DNA of 64,000 nt from Flavisolibacter ginsenosidimutans. GTDB lineage: Bacteria; Bacteroidota; Bacteroidia; Chitinophagales; Chitinophagaceae. The stretch is taken from contig NZ_CP042433.1 of the NCBI RefSeq assembly GCF_007970805.1, positions 4,154,001 through 4,218,000 of the forward strand, written 5' to 3'. Numbering within the stretch: position 1 is the first letter of the stretch; each line of letters starts with the position of its first letter. The notes beneath the pieces are model-generated. The model searched no databases and had not been told where the DNA came from. It saw only the letters and a program-made list of their open reading frames with translations. This document shows, one piece after another, positions 40,389 through 49,800 of this stretch. A program made the position numbers and the translations under genes.

Positions 40389-40928
40389 TTAAATTTTGTC
40401 GTTTGCAACATTGGCCTCGGAAAACCACGATGCGTAACCAATGTAATTGTTCGCAATGCGGGCTATTTCCCCTTCCACTTTCTCCGGCGAAATGTCCTTT
40501 ATTTTTTTAGCCGGCACGCCGGCGTAAATGGACCCGCCTTCGCAGATGGTTCCTTCCAATACCACCGCGCCGGCAGCAATGATGGTATTGCTGTGCACCA
40601 CGGCATTGTCCATAACAATGGACCCCATGCCGATTAAAACGTTGTCGTGAACGGTGCAGCCGTGCACAATGGCATTGTGCCCAATGGACACGTTATCGCC
40701 AATAATTGTTTTGGAGCGTTTGTACGTGCAATGGATTACCGCGCCATCTTGCACGTTTACTTTGTTGCCAAGGCGGATGCTGTTTACGTCGCCGCGCACT
40801 ACGGCGTTAAACCACACGCTGCATTGGTTGCCCATTTCCACGTCGCCCACGATGGTGCAGTTAGGCGCAATAAAACAATCTTCGCCCCATTTTGGATAAT
40901 TTCCTTCTACCGGTAAGATCAATGCCAT
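40389..40928 (-). CDS. Gamma-carbonic anhydrase family protein
   Basis: 179 residues starting at 40928, making a left-handed beta-helix of hexapeptide repeats. Zinc-ligand histidines fit VIHCTYKRS and IGHNAIVHGCTV (three His in the expected spacing). GMGSIVMDNAVV, GAVVLEGT and YAGVPAKKIKDIS are also conserved. The family ranges from true carbonic anhydrases to inactive YrdA/CaiE relatives; here the ligands look complete. Divergent from the aminotransferase gene across a heptamer tract. Confidence 0.88.
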   Translation of the reverse strand: MALILPVEGNYPKWGEDCFIAPNCTIVGDVEMGNQCSVWFNAVVRGDVNSIRLGNKVNVQDGAVIHCTYKRSKTIIGDNVSIGHNAIVHGCTVHDNVLIGMGSIVMDNAVVHSNTIIAAGAVVLEGTICEGGSIYAGVPAKKIKDISPEKVEGEIARIANNYIGYASWFSEANVANDKI

Positions 40929-40939
40929 AGTAATTTGAA

Positions 40940-40967
40940 ATTTCTGATTTCTTATTTCTGATTTTTG
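40940..40967 (+). repeat. Four heptamers in a divergent spacer
   Basis: ATTTCTG, ATTTCTT, ATTTCTG and ATTTTTG, exactly 28 bases, ending five bases before ATG 40973. The third-to-fourth units contain TATTTCTG, one mismatch from a -7 box. Confidence 0.75.
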
Positions 40968-40972
40968 CAGCC

Positions 40973-42148
40973 ATGAATTTACGGCAGCTTTTTCTAAGCC
41001 ATGTAGCCCAAACATCGGCCGCACCTTTGGCCCTGGAAATTATCAAAGCCGAAGGCTGTGTGTTGATTGACGCATCGGGAAAAGAATATTTGGATTTGAT
41101 TGGCGGCATTAGCGTTGCCAACGTGGGCCACCGCCATCCGAAAGTTGTTGAGGCGATTAAAAAACAAACAGACGATTACCTGCACGTAATGGTTTACGGT
41201 GAGTTTGTGCAAAGCCCGCAAGTGCAATACGCGAAATTGCTGACGCAGCATCTTCCTTCGTCGCTCGACAGCGTTTACTTTACCAACTCGGGTGCAGAAG
41301 CCGTGGAAGGCGCTATGAAGCTTGCCAAGCGGGCTACGGGAAGAACGGAAATTATTGCGTTCCAAAATTCCTATCACGGCTCTACGCAAGGTGCGTTAAG
41401 CATCATTGGTGATGAATATTGGCGCAATGCTTTTCGGCCTTTGTTACCGGACATTCAACACCTGCGGTACAATTCGTTTGATGATTTGAAATTTATCACA
41501 CAACAAACTGCTTGCGTAATTGCTGAAACGGTACAGGCTGAGGCAGGAATTATTGCTCCGCAAAAGGAGTGGCTGCGATTCTTGCAGGAGCGTTGCACAG
41601 AAGTGGGTGCTTTGTTTATCCTCGACGAAATACAGGCCGGCTTTGGACGCACGGGAAAGCTGTGGGGCTTTGAAAACTTTAACGTCGTACCCGATGTTTT
41701 GCTCCTGGGCAAAGCACTCGGTGGCGGCTTGCCGCTCGGGGCTTTTATTGCCGATAAAAGTTTGATGGATTGCTTGACGGATAACCCGGTGCTTGGACAC
41801 ATTACTACGTTTGGTGGACACCCGCTTTGCTGCGCTGCCGGCAAGGCGGCGTTTGAAGCCTTGCTTGATGAAGAATTGTTTGCTTCTGCAAAAGAAAAAG
41901 AAGCCTTGTGCCGATCATTGCTCGTTCATCCAAACATAAAATCTCTTTCATCTTTTGGTTTGTGGATGGCGGTTGAATTTGAAAGCTTTGAGGAGAATAA
42001 AAAAATCATTGATGCCTGTATCGCAAACGGTGTACTTACCGATTGGTTTTTGTTTGCGTCAAATTGTTTGCGCATTTCGCCGCCGTTAACCCTTTCGCTT
42101 CGGCAGGTAAAACAAGCCTGCGAAATTATTTTGGAAGCACTGCCATAA
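40973..42148 (+). CDS. Class III PLP-dependent aminotransferase
   Basis: 391 residues. ISVANVGHRHPKVVEA, FTNSGAEAVEGAMKLAKRATGR, QNSYHGSTQGAL, FILDEIQAGFGRTGKLW (Asp for the pyridine nitrogen) and LLLGKALGGGLPLGAF (the Schiff-base Lys) form the acetylornithine/ornithine aminotransferase-like series. The specificity cannot be fixed; no arginine or polyamine genes adjoin it. The likely substrates are omega-amino acids such as acetylornithine or 4-aminobutyrate. The start is immediately after a heptamer tract. Confidence 0.88.
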   Translation: MNLRQLFLSHVAQTSAAPLALEIIKAEGCVLIDASGKEYLDLIGGISVANVGHRHPKVVEAIKKQTDDYLHVMVYGEFVQSPQVQYAKLLTQHLPSSLDSVYFTNSGAEAVEGAMKLAKRATGRTEIIAFQNSYHGSTQGALSIIGDEYWRNAFRPLLPDIQHLRYNSFDDLKFITQQTACVIAETVQAEAGIIAPQKEWLRFLQERCTEVGALFILDEIQAGFGRTGKLWGFENFNVVPDVLLLGKALGGGLPLGAFIADKSLMDCLTDNPVLGHITTFGGHPLCCAAGKAAFEALLDEELFASAKEKEALCRSLLVHPNIKSLSSFGLWMAVEFESFEENKKIIDACIANGVLTDWFLFASNCLRISPPLTLSLRQVKQACEIILEALP

Positions 42149-42178
42149 TTTATTTGCAAAATCAAAAACACGGTATTT

Positions 42179-42195
42179 ACTTTGCATTACAAAGT
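42179..42195. promoter_or_regulatory. Palindromic operator 1 of the creD regulon
   Basis: ACTTTG-CATTA-CAAAGT, eight bases before ATG 42203. It overlaps a -7-like TTACTTTG and continues into GCTTTTTA, as does operator 2. Confidence 0.65.
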
Positions 42196-42202
42196 GCTTT
42201 TT

Positions 42203-42847
42203 ATGGCTGAACAAAACCAGCACCTCGAAGCGTTACAGGACATCCGGCAGATGATGCAGCGGTCGAGCCGTTTCCTCTCCCTCAGCGGTTTAAGCGGCAT
42301 TGCTGCCGGCTTGTGGGCCCTGGCCGGTGCTTTCGTTGCGCACCATTTGATTGCTGAATATTATGGCGACTACAACGAAGCCGGCAATTTCTCGGGCTTC
42401 GCTTTTCAGCAATTAAAACTTCATCTTTTTTTATTGGCCGGTGGTGTTTTGGCTCTTGCGCTTCTTTCCGCTTTTTATTTTACCTGGCGAAAAACCAAAG
42501 AAGACAAGGTGCCTTTGTGGAATCATACCTCGCGGTTGCTAACTATCAACATGATCATTCCTTTGGTTGCAGGCGGCGTTTTCGTGCTGGCTTTACTGCA
42601 ACACAGCGACTGGCGCTTTATTGCACCGGCCTGTTTGGTCTTTTACGGATTGGCTTTGGTGAACGCAAGCAAATACACATTAAGTGATGTTCGTTATCTG
42701 GGCATCTCGGAAATTATTTTAGGCTTGGTTGCTACGCAGTACGGCAACGGTGGCCTTTACTTTTGGGCCATTGGTTTCGGCTTGCTGCACATCATTTACG
42801 GTTTTATCATGTGGTGGAAGAACGAACGCAAAACCTCAGGGAGATAA
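42203..42847 (+). CDS. Integral membrane protein of the creD regulon
   Basis: 214 residues. A short cytoplasmic N-terminus (EALQDIRQMMQRSSRFLSLSG) is followed by about six hydrophobic segments: ~24-44, ~70-90, ~109-128, ~134-150, ~160-175 and ~180-197. The repeated LSGLSGIAAGLWALAGA motif is typical of small Bacteroidota membrane proteins found next to winged-helix regulators. Function unknown. It begins eight bases after an operator and is followed, eight bases later, by the regulator. Confidence 0.7.
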   Translation: MAEQNQHLEALQDIRQMMQRSSRFLSLSGLSGIAAGLWALAGAFVAHHLIAEYYGDYNEAGNFSGFAFQQLKLHLFLLAGGVLALALLSAFYFTWRKTKEDKVPLWNHTSRLLTINMIIPLVAGGVFVLALLQHSDWRFIAPACLVFYGLALVNASKYTLSDVRYLGISEIILGLVATQYGNGGLYFWAIGFGLLHIIYGFIMWWKNERKTSGR

Positions 42848-42854
42848 ATGAACA

Positions 42855-43160
42855 ATGCCGGTAAACAATCCCATAGCAGGACTCAATAAAATCTTCGACA
42901 ACCGCATTCGGCTGGGCGTGATGAGCGCCGTGGTGGTAAACGAGGAAATGAGCTTTAACGACTTGAAGCAACTGCTGGAAGTCACCGACGGCAACCTGGC
43001 AACGCACTTGCAAACTTTGGAAGAAGCTGGTTTTTTGAAAGTGCACAAAGGTTTTGTAGGAAGAAAAACCAACACCACGTATTCCATTACCAAGGCGGGA
43101 GAGAAGGCGTTTAAAGATCACTTGGGTGGTTTGGAAAAAATGATCAGGGGAATGAAGTAA
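42855..43160 (+). CDS. Small winged-helix transcriptional regulator
   Basis: 101 residues. A winged-helix DNA-binding fold of the HTH_34 type: NRIRLGVMSAVVVNEEMSFNDLKQLLEVTDGNLATHLQTLEEAGFLKV is followed by the wing residues GRKTNTTYSITKAGEKAF. Nothing resembles a ligand domain, so it may respond through a partner protein, perhaps the membrane protein just upstream. Near-identical palindromes precede both this two-gene operon and the creD operon at 43214, so it probably regulates itself and creD. Confidence 0.85.
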   Translation: MPVNNPIAGLNKIFDNRIRLGVMSAVVVNEEMSFNDLKQLLEVTDGNLATHLQTLEEAGFLKVHKGFVGRKTNTTYSITKAGEKAFKDHLGGLEKMIRGMK

Positions 43161-43176
43161 TTTTTTTTGCGCTTAT

Positions 43177-43193
43177 ACTTTGTAATACAAAGT
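43177..43193. promoter_or_regulatory. Palindromic operator 2 of the creD regulon
   Basis: ACTTTGTA-A-TACAAAGT, a perfect 8-bp inverted repeat about a single base, 20 bases before ATG 43214. Fifteen of 17 bases match operator 1, and the GCTTTTTA that follows is also shared. Confidence 0.7.
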
Positions 43194-43213
43194 GCTTTTT
43201 AAAAAATAAAAAT

Positions 43214-43618
43214 ATGCTGAAACTGTGTTTGAAAATTTGGACTGTTGCCAACTTATTCGTGTTTGTTGTTTTTGCATTGCTATCGTTTCCACACAAAATA
43301 GCGATGGGCTTGTACGCAGTTTGCTATTCGGCTCTTTTCTCCCTGCCGGCCATTCTTCTTCTTTACTACCTGTTGAAGTTTCTACGGATTGCACACGGAG
43401 GAATTTTGTTTAGCTGGATTGTTCTGTTGCTTGGCACGGCGGTCGTATCCTTCTTGTCGTATTACCTGTATGCACACGGAATGCACGACGCATCCGGTGA
43501 ACTGGATTTCGTACTGCCCCTAAGTTTTGTCAGCGGTTACTCGGCCGTTCTTTTCTTCTCCTCGCCGCTTCACTACTTGTTTCAAACTTTTCAATACGGT
43601 AACCATGAAAACGATTAA
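43214..43618 (+). CDS. Four-helix membrane protein, unknown
   Basis: 134 residues. Hydrophobic segments lie at ~9-28, ~35-55, ~64-85 and ~97-118. No signal peptide or recognisable motif. It is the first gene behind operator 2 and overlaps the next gene by 14 bases, so it belongs to the creD operon. Confidence 0.65.
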   Translation: MLKLCLKIWTVANLFVFVVFALLSFPHKIAMGLYAVCYSALFSLPAILLLYYLLKFLRIAHGGILFSWIVLLLGTAVVSFLSYYLYAHGMHDASGELDFVLPLSFVSGYSAVLFFSSPLHYLFQTFQYGNHEND

Positions 43619-44057
43619 ACGTCTTCTGTTTTTTTTCATCATTGCGCTTTTCATTAGCGGGCTAACGGCAATTCCCGTGGATGCGCAACTTAGTTTTTTA
43701 CTCAATCACATAACCAAACCAACTGCTTTTTACACATGGACAGAAAGGGTGTTGCTCGCTTATCGCAAGGTAAACCTTGCACATCCTTTTCTCTTCTACG
43801 GTTACGATTGGCTGGCGTTCGCACACTTTGTTCTGGCTATTCTTTTCATCGGTCCTTACAAAGACCCGGTGAAAAATATTTGGGTCGTTCAGTTTGGATT
43901 GATTGCCTGTGTGCTGGTGATTCCCTTTGCCTTCATCGCCGGACAGTTTCGCGGCATACCCATTGGCTGGCGCTTGATTGATTGCTCGTTCGGTGTGTTT
44001 GGCTTTGCGCTGCTGTACGTCATCTATACAAAAACAAAATCCCTCATCAACAACTAA
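43605..44057 (+). CDS. Four-helix membrane protein, unknown
   Basis: 150 residues from ATG 43605 (MKTIKRLLFFFIIALFISGLTAIPVDA). Four hydrophobic segments lie at ~7-25, ~67-86, ~98-116 and ~128-145. Between the first two is a periplasmic loop with FLLNHITKPTAFYTWTERVLLAYRKV. WRLIDCSFGVFGF occurs near the C-terminus. No named family is clear. It overlaps the upstream gene and ends six bases before creD, so it is part of that operon. Confidence 0.68.
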   Translation: MKTIKRLLFFFIIALFISGLTAIPVDAQLSFLLNHITKPTAFYTWTERVLLAYRKVNLAHPFLFYGYDWLAFAHFVLAILFIGPYKDPVKNIWVVQFGLIACVLVIPFAFIAGQFRGIPIGWRLIDCSFGVFGFALLYVIYTKTKSLINN

Positions 44058-44063
44058 AATCAC

Positions 44064-45389
44064 ATGGAAACAATGCTTGCACAAAACGTTTGGACGAAAA
44101 GCAAACTGCTCATTAAAGCAGGAATCATTGCGGCCATTATTCTGCTTCTGCAAATTCCAACTTACTACGTTCAAAATTTAATTGAAGAAAGGGAAGGCCG
44201 TCAAAAGGAAGCCATTGCCGAAGTAAGCAGCAAATGGGCCGGGCGGCAAAACATCATGGGGCCTGTACTTGTGGTGCCTTATTGGGAAACGACAAACGAT
44301 ACGCTTGCCACCAAAAACAAGACAAAGCATCTTGCTTATTTCTTACCCGATGAATTAACCGTGAACGCATCGGTAACACCCCAGGAAAAATACCGCGGCA
44401 TTTACAAAGTGATGCTTTATTCTTCGGCGGTTAATTTATCAGGCGCCTTTCATTCGGTGCAGCCGCAACGTCTTGGTCTTGCACCCGAAGACATGATTTG
44501 GAACGAAGCCTACATGCGCATGAGTACATCGGACAACAAAGGTTTAAACGATGAAGTAAAATTAAATGTGAACGATACGGCACTAACGGTTTCACCGTTT
44601 GACAGAGAAGGCGCAAAAGATCAGGGATTGTCTGCGATGCTGTCGTTAGCATCAGCACAAGATGTTGCAAATCTGCGGTTCTCTTCGCAAATGGTTATCA
44701 ACGGTTCCGAGCAATTACTTTTTACACCGCTTGGCAAGTCCACAACGGTTCGTCTTTCTTCGGCCTGGCCGCATCCCAGTTTCACCGGCAACAGCCTGCC
44801 GCAAACAACCCGTATAAAAGACAGTGGCTTTACAGCAGTTTGGCGAAGCATGGGCCATAAACAAAATTTTCCGCAACAATGGAAGGACGATGCCTTTAGC
44901 CTCAACAACCTTTCTGCCAACAGCGTTGCCGCATCTGCTTTTGGCGTGGATTTGTTTATTCCCGTGAGCGGCTATCAAAAAACAATGCGCTCCATTAAAT
45001 ATTCTTTGCTGTGCCTGTTGTTAACCTTTGCCGCTTTCTTTTTAATTGAAACCACCGCAAAAAAGTCAGCGCACCCCTTTCATTACGGCTTAATCGGGCT
45101 TGCGCTGATTTTATTTTACACCTTGCTTCTTTCGTTTTCGGAATACACCGGCTTTGATGCGGCTTACGTCGTTGCATCGGCATTTACCGTTGGGTTGATT
45201 GGCTGGTTCAGCAGAAGTGTTCTTGCGTCGGGCAAATTAGCGGTACTGGTTTCAACAATACTCGTCTTGCTTTACGGCTATGTATTTACCATTTTGCAAT
45301 TGCAGGATTATTCGTTGTTGCTCGGAAGCCTTGGCCTCTTTTTAACGCTGGGTGTAATCATGCATTTCTCGAAAAAAATTCAATGGTAA
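44064..45389 (+). CDS. creD: Cell envelope integrity protein CreD
   Basis: 441 residues. An N-terminal helix (~15-30) precedes a large periplasmic domain (~35-310) with EREGRQKEAIAEVSSKWAGRQ, GPVLVVPYW and FHSVQPQRLGLAPEDMIWNEAYMRMSTSDNKGL. Then come about five helices in the last 130 residues. The QxIxGPxLxVPY box and the four-to-five-helix C-terminus are diagnostic of CreD. In enterobacteria CreD belongs to the CreBC regulon and affects envelope and colicin or beta-lactam tolerance; the mechanism is unknown. Here CreBC is replaced by a small winged-helix regulator. Confidence 0.9.
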   Translation: METMLAQNVWTKSKLLIKAGIIAAIILLLQIPTYYVQNLIEEREGRQKEAIAEVSSKWAGRQNIMGPVLVVPYWETTNDTLATKNKTKHLAYFLPDELTVNASVTPQEKYRGIYKVMLYSSAVNLSGAFHSVQPQRLGLAPEDMIWNEAYMRMSTSDNKGLNDEVKLNVNDTALTVSPFDREGAKDQGLSAMLSLASAQDVANLRFSSQMVINGSEQLLFTPLGKSTTVRLSSAWPHPSFTGNSLPQTTRIKDSGFTAVWRSMGHKQNFPQQWKDDAFSLNNLSANSVAASAFGVDLFIPVSGYQKTMRSIKYSLLCLLLTFAAFFLIETTAKKSAHPFHYGLIGLALILFYTLLLSFSEYTGFDAAYVVASAFTVGLIGWFSRSVLASGKLAVLVSTILVLLYGYVFTILQLQDYSLLLGSLGLFLTLGVIMHFSKKIQW

Positions 45390-45461
45390 GAAGCGGCCGG
45401 TTGGACCTTTGGCGATAACATGTCAGGCAAATAATTGTTCTTTCATTCAAAACAAAAGCAC

Positions 45462-45689
45462 ATGAAAGTAATCTGGTTTAAAAAATGGGGCTGGACTTAT
45501 TTACCGGTTCATCCGATTGGCATTGTAATCACATTACTGGCGATGCTATTTCTTGTGCCGATTTACGCAGCCATTGTTCGCAACGGACATTCGGTTAGCG
45601 ACGATCTTTACAAAATGTTTGTGTATACAACGTGCACCGCTTTTTGGTGGAAGTGGATTGCCGATAAAACAAGTTCAAATGCCGAATAA
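45462..45689 (+). CDS. Small membrane protein, unknown
   Basis: 75 residues from ATG 45462. MKVIWFKKWGWTYLPVHPIG is followed by one strong helix (~19-40, IVITLLAMLFLVPIYAAIV) and an aromatic C-terminus (TTCTAFWWKWIADK) that may re-enter the membrane. WTYxPVHxxG-type small proteins occur near sugar and lipid genes in Bacteroidota. It overlaps the next gene by 11 bases. Confidence 0.6.
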   Translation: MKVIWFKKWGWTYLPVHPIGIVITLLAMLFLVPIYAAIVRNGHSVSDDLYKMFVYTTCTAFWWKWIADKTSSNAE

Positions 45690-46056
45690 AAAATTTTCGT
45701 GGCGGGAGAGAGGCAACAGTTTTGGCTTTGCCTGGCAAGGCATCAAAGCCTTGTTTCGCACCGAGCACAATGCCTGGATTCACGGCGGACTAACCGTGGT
45801 AGTTGTTTTTCTTTCGTTGCTGCTGGATGTTAGCCGCACCGAAGTTTGCATCCTTGTTTTGACAATGGCTTTTGTGTGGGCCGCCGAAATTTTCAACACG
45901 GCGCTGGAAAAAGCAATGGATTTTATTTCGCTCGAAAAACACCCGCAAATAGGCTTGGTGAAAGACCTTGCCGCCGCCGCTGTTCTTGTTTCGGCCGTTG
46001 CAGCCTTTGTGGTCGGATTGATCATTTTTCTTCCCAAACTCCTTCATTATGTTTAA
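45679..46056 (+). CDS. dgkA: Diacylglycerol kinase / undecaprenol kinase family protein
   Basis: 125 residues with three membrane helices (~32-50, ~55-75, ~95-118). FAWQGIKALFRTEHNAWIH and the signature AEIFNTALEKAMD, the ExxNTAxE motif of the DgkA active site, are present. It phosphorylates diacylglycerol or undecaprenol with ATP at the inner membrane. In Gram-negative bacteria lacking E. coli-type osmoregulated glucans, undecaprenol recycling is as likely. It is coupled by overlap to the small membrane protein upstream and the DUF1361 gene downstream. Confidence 0.88.
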   Translation: MPNKKFSWRERGNSFGFAWQGIKALFRTEHNAWIHGGLTVVVVFLSLLLDVSRTEVCILVLTMAFVWAAEIFNTALEKAMDFISLEKHPQIGLVKDLAAAAVLVSAVAAFVVGLIIFLPKLLHYV

Positions 46057-46735
46057 GCAGCTTCAACAAAGTTTTCTTTTCAAACTCTATTTCAGCAAAA
46101 CAGAATTAGAACGCCTGCTCATTCTTTCCTGCTTGTTCAGCATGGGCCTTACGGCCGTTCGCATTGTTTATACGCATCATTTGCAATTTGCCTGGCTTAC
46201 GTGGAATTTGTTTTTAGCGCTGGTGCCTTACCTCATCACGCGGTTTGCGGTGCAGAACATTTCGTGGATAGAAAAGCGGTGGAAATTTGTTTTATTGTTT
46301 TGGGTTTGGCTGTTATTCTTACCCAACTCTTTTTACATCATCACCGATTTGTTTCATTTGGAAATTGCCAACCGGGTTCCGCTCTGGTTTGATTTAGCGC
46401 TGATCTTTTCCTTTGCCTGGAACGGCATTTTACTCGGCGTGCTTTCCATACGGATGATGGAGAAAATGGTGCAACTAAATTTTCCTTCAATTAAAGAATG
46501 GCAGTTTGTTTATCCGCTGATGTTACTGAACGCTTTTGGTGTTTACATCGGCCGTTACCTGCGTTACAACAGTTGGGATGTGATTGCCGATCCGTTTCAA
46601 TTAACGGAAGACATCATCTATTTACTCCTTCATCCGCTTCGCCATCGTCTTGACTGGAGCATGATTGTTTGCTACGCCGTTTTTATGACGTTGATTTATT
46701 TGGCGGTGAAACGGATGAGCAAGGCCTTGTGGTGA
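46049..46735 (+). CDS. DUF1361 domain membrane protein
   Basis: 228 residues with about six membrane helices. WLTWNLFLALVPYLITRF, FWVWLLFLPNSFYIITDLFHL and AFGVYIGRYLRYNSWDVI are the diagnostic DUF1361 stretches; the Asn, Pro and Asp in LPNSFYIxTD are likely functional. Function unknown. Overlaps the DGK-family gene by eight bases. Cotranscription suggests an envelope-related role. Confidence 0.85.
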   Translation: MFKQLQQSFLFKLYFSKTELERLLILSCLFSMGLTAVRIVYTHHLQFAWLTWNLFLALVPYLITRFAVQNISWIEKRWKFVLLFWVWLLFLPNSFYIITDLFHLEIANRVPLWFDLALIFSFAWNGILLGVLSIRMMEKMVQLNFPSIKEWQFVYPLMLLNAFGVYIGRYLRYNSWDVIADPFQLTEDIIYLLLHPLRHRLDWSMIVCYAVFMTLIYLAVKRMSKALW

Positions 46736-46785
46736 GAGATAAATCTTTCAAGCAAAAGAATAATCCTTATCAAACCTTTGTTGGC

Positions 46786-46820
46786 AAAAAAAGAGACGCT
46801 TCATCAGCGTCTCTTTTTTA
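46786..46820. terminator. Bidirectional terminator
   Basis: A 15-bp stem (AAAAAAAGAGACGCT/AGCGTCTCTTTTTT) with a five-base loop, serving the convergent DUF1361 and TolB/barrel genes. Confidence 0.85.
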
Positions 46821-46837
46821 TCACAAGATTTCTTCTT

Positions 46838-49800
46838 TTAAAAATCTAACCCAAGCGCCAGGTAAGTAACCGGCTTGCCTTTAAACACGCCGTTCATTTG
46901 CCAGGCTACGTCAAACTTTACAAAGTAACCAAGCAAAGTGCTGCGGGCACCGAAGCCGTAACCACCGGCAAAAGGCCCGATGCCGCCGGCTTTAATACGG
47001 GCCGCCACTCCCGGCAATGCCGTGCTGTTGGAATATAAAATACTGGGCCTTTCTATTTTATCGTAAGCGCCGTTCCAGGCCGTACCCAAATCAACAAACT
47101 GCACGAGTTGAAAATTGCGCAGCAGTGCATTGTTGATTGGCCTGTCGAACAAGGTAGTAAACACAGGGAACCGCACTTCTGAATTCATCACAAGGTTGTT
47201 GTTTCCGTTGGCTACGTTTTGAATGAAGCCGCGCATGTTTACCGCAAGCGCCTGGTAAGCATAAGTGGCATCGGGATCGGGTTTATTTACTTCATTGAAG
47301 TAGCGGTACGTTCCGTCGCTGCGCACGTTGTCGCCAAACTTCAGCCAACCGTCAACACCACCGAGATAATACACAACTTTCTGGCTGCCCCAGGAGAAAT
47401 CACCGGCGGCACGAACAGCCCAGATCACGTTGCGGTAAATGGGCAGGTAATGGCGAATGTCGAAGCCGGCGTTGAATAAATACTTGCCTTCGGTGGTTTG
47501 CAATTGACTGAGCTTGGTAAACCAATCCATGTAAACTTTCCAGCGCAAGCCGTACCAAATATTTTGTGCCGGGTTGAGTGTATTGTCGTACACGTACTCC
47601 GCCGTAACCTGTCCAAAGGTTTGTTTCTGATCCGGAATCTTTAAGGCCAGCGTGCTAAAGTTGCTTAGCACAATGCGGTCGAAGCGTGGACCGACGGTAA
47701 GGCGAAGGCTGCGTGTGCGGTCGAGCGGAACCCGCAAACGAGCGAGGTAATAATTCGAATGCAGCTTGCCCGGCAAAGCATTGGCAACGTTCGGGATGCT
47801 CACGCCAGCATCAATGGTGCTGCGGTAATAGCTGGCGCCCCAGTCAATGCGGCTCTTCAGGTTTGTGTATTCAAACAGAATGTCGTTGTCTTTCAGGTTG
47901 GGAGCAAAGCGGATGCCGCCGGAGATCTTCACATCTTCAAATAAATCCACGGTTCCCATGCGAATCAAACCGTTCAAGTCGTTGCCGTTGGCCGGGTCCA
48001 CGGGACCTGTACCGCCGGCGTATAATTGGTAACGTGCCGGGCCAAACACGGTGTTGTTTACGCCTGCCACCACGTAGTCGTTAAAAAATTTACGCGGCCG
48101 GTATTCAAACAACTTGGCCTTGGTCAACACGCTGTTGTTTTCAGCAATCATTTGCCCTTCAACGTTCTGCCCAAGGTGGGTGGAGTCGCGTTTTTCGTTG
48201 GCAAATTCGCTGTTGAAAAAGTCCTGCTTTTTCGTTGTGTCGCTCGGGAAAGGTTCATCCCGCATTAGCTTCGACAAATTCATGCGGCGTTGTTCTTCCA
48301 GTTTCTTGCGGTACTCGGTTGGCCGCGCCGTTACGTTGCGGCGGCGCAATGCATTTTCATCAACCTTCAAGCGATACAAAAATTTCATGTCGCCCTGCTG
48401 AATCACTTCGCTTACCTGGTTTTGATCGCCGGCAGTGCGGGTTTCCAAAAGGCTGGCCTGGTAGTTCGTGAGCGGGAATACATAAGCCGAATCTTTGGTA
48501 ACCGAAACAAAACCCACCGAATCAATGTCGGTTTTGTTCCAGTCGTGCAGCACGCTGTCCACTTCTTTCAGCGGTGGATTGCGCAGCACTTCGTCGCCGA
48601 TAAAAACAAGCGTGTCAAGACCTGCTCTTTCGCTGCGGAAGAAACCTGCGTAGCGGTTGGCAATGCCGTTCTCGTCACTTACAAACGTGAAGTGTGTGTT
48701 TTGGTATTGCGACGGATACCGTGCGTTGCCAAAACTCAAGTTTGTTAGCTGCGTGATTTGTTTGTAATCGGAAGCGTTCCAGTTGTCAATTAAAAAAATA
48801 TTGTAAGGATGCGCGGTGATGGCTGTGTCTGCGTTTGGTGCACTCGTCGAAGGACGATTGGACGAAAAGATGATGCCCGTTTTGCCGGGGAAGGCTACAA
48901 ACTGCGGGTCCAGATCGTCATAAACATCATTGGTGATTTGCTCTGTTTTTAGCTTGTCAATCTTGAACGTAAACAAGTCGCTTTGCCCGCCTTTTACCGC
49001 GCTAAAAATTAGGGTGTTTGCATCCAGCATGTACTTCATGTCCTGCACCTGGTCAAACTGCGACATTTCCATCTTGTCGCGTTTGATGCGGTTTATGAGA
49101 TCGTACACAAAAAATTGAAGCTTGCCTTTTTCGCTGTACAAAACAGCCAGCCTTGTGCCTTTGCCGTCCCAGGCAAGAATGGGATAATTCGGGTTGATCT
49201 CGTCTTCCCTTGAACGTGTACCAAAACGAACCAAAACTTTGCGATCGATAAAGTTTTCGTGCAGCACCACGCTGTAAATGCCTTGCTTAAATTCTACTAC
49301 TGCGTAGGTAAAGCTTTTGGGTTGTGGGTTGGCATTAAAGCGAATGAAGTCCTTCTTTCCTATTTCTTCCGAAACCGTTACCTGACCTTTGGGTGCCACT
49401 TTCCGGCCGCGCAAATCTTTCATATACATGTCAGGCATTTCCTGCATGAAGTCCTTCAAAACGTCTTTGAATTTTTTCTTTGCAATTTTTTGCGTGGCGT
49501 TGTTCAGGTTGCGGTAAATGCGGGCCAGGTAAAGAAGGTAAGTTGTTTTTTGCTTGCCGTATTTGTTGCCGATGTAATACCAAAACGCATGACCTGCAAG
49601 CATGGGTTGCTTAAAAGCAAAATGATAGAAGTTGTTGTAATCGCCGCTGAGCATGGCGTTCTTTAAATCGTTGTCAAGCTTTGGGCTCCACTCTTCGGCG
49701 GCGTATTCAATATAACCATCGGTAAGCCATTTGGGTAAATCCAACAGCGTTTGATTGGCCGCGAATTCACCAAGGTCATCGCCAAATAAAATGTTCTGTA

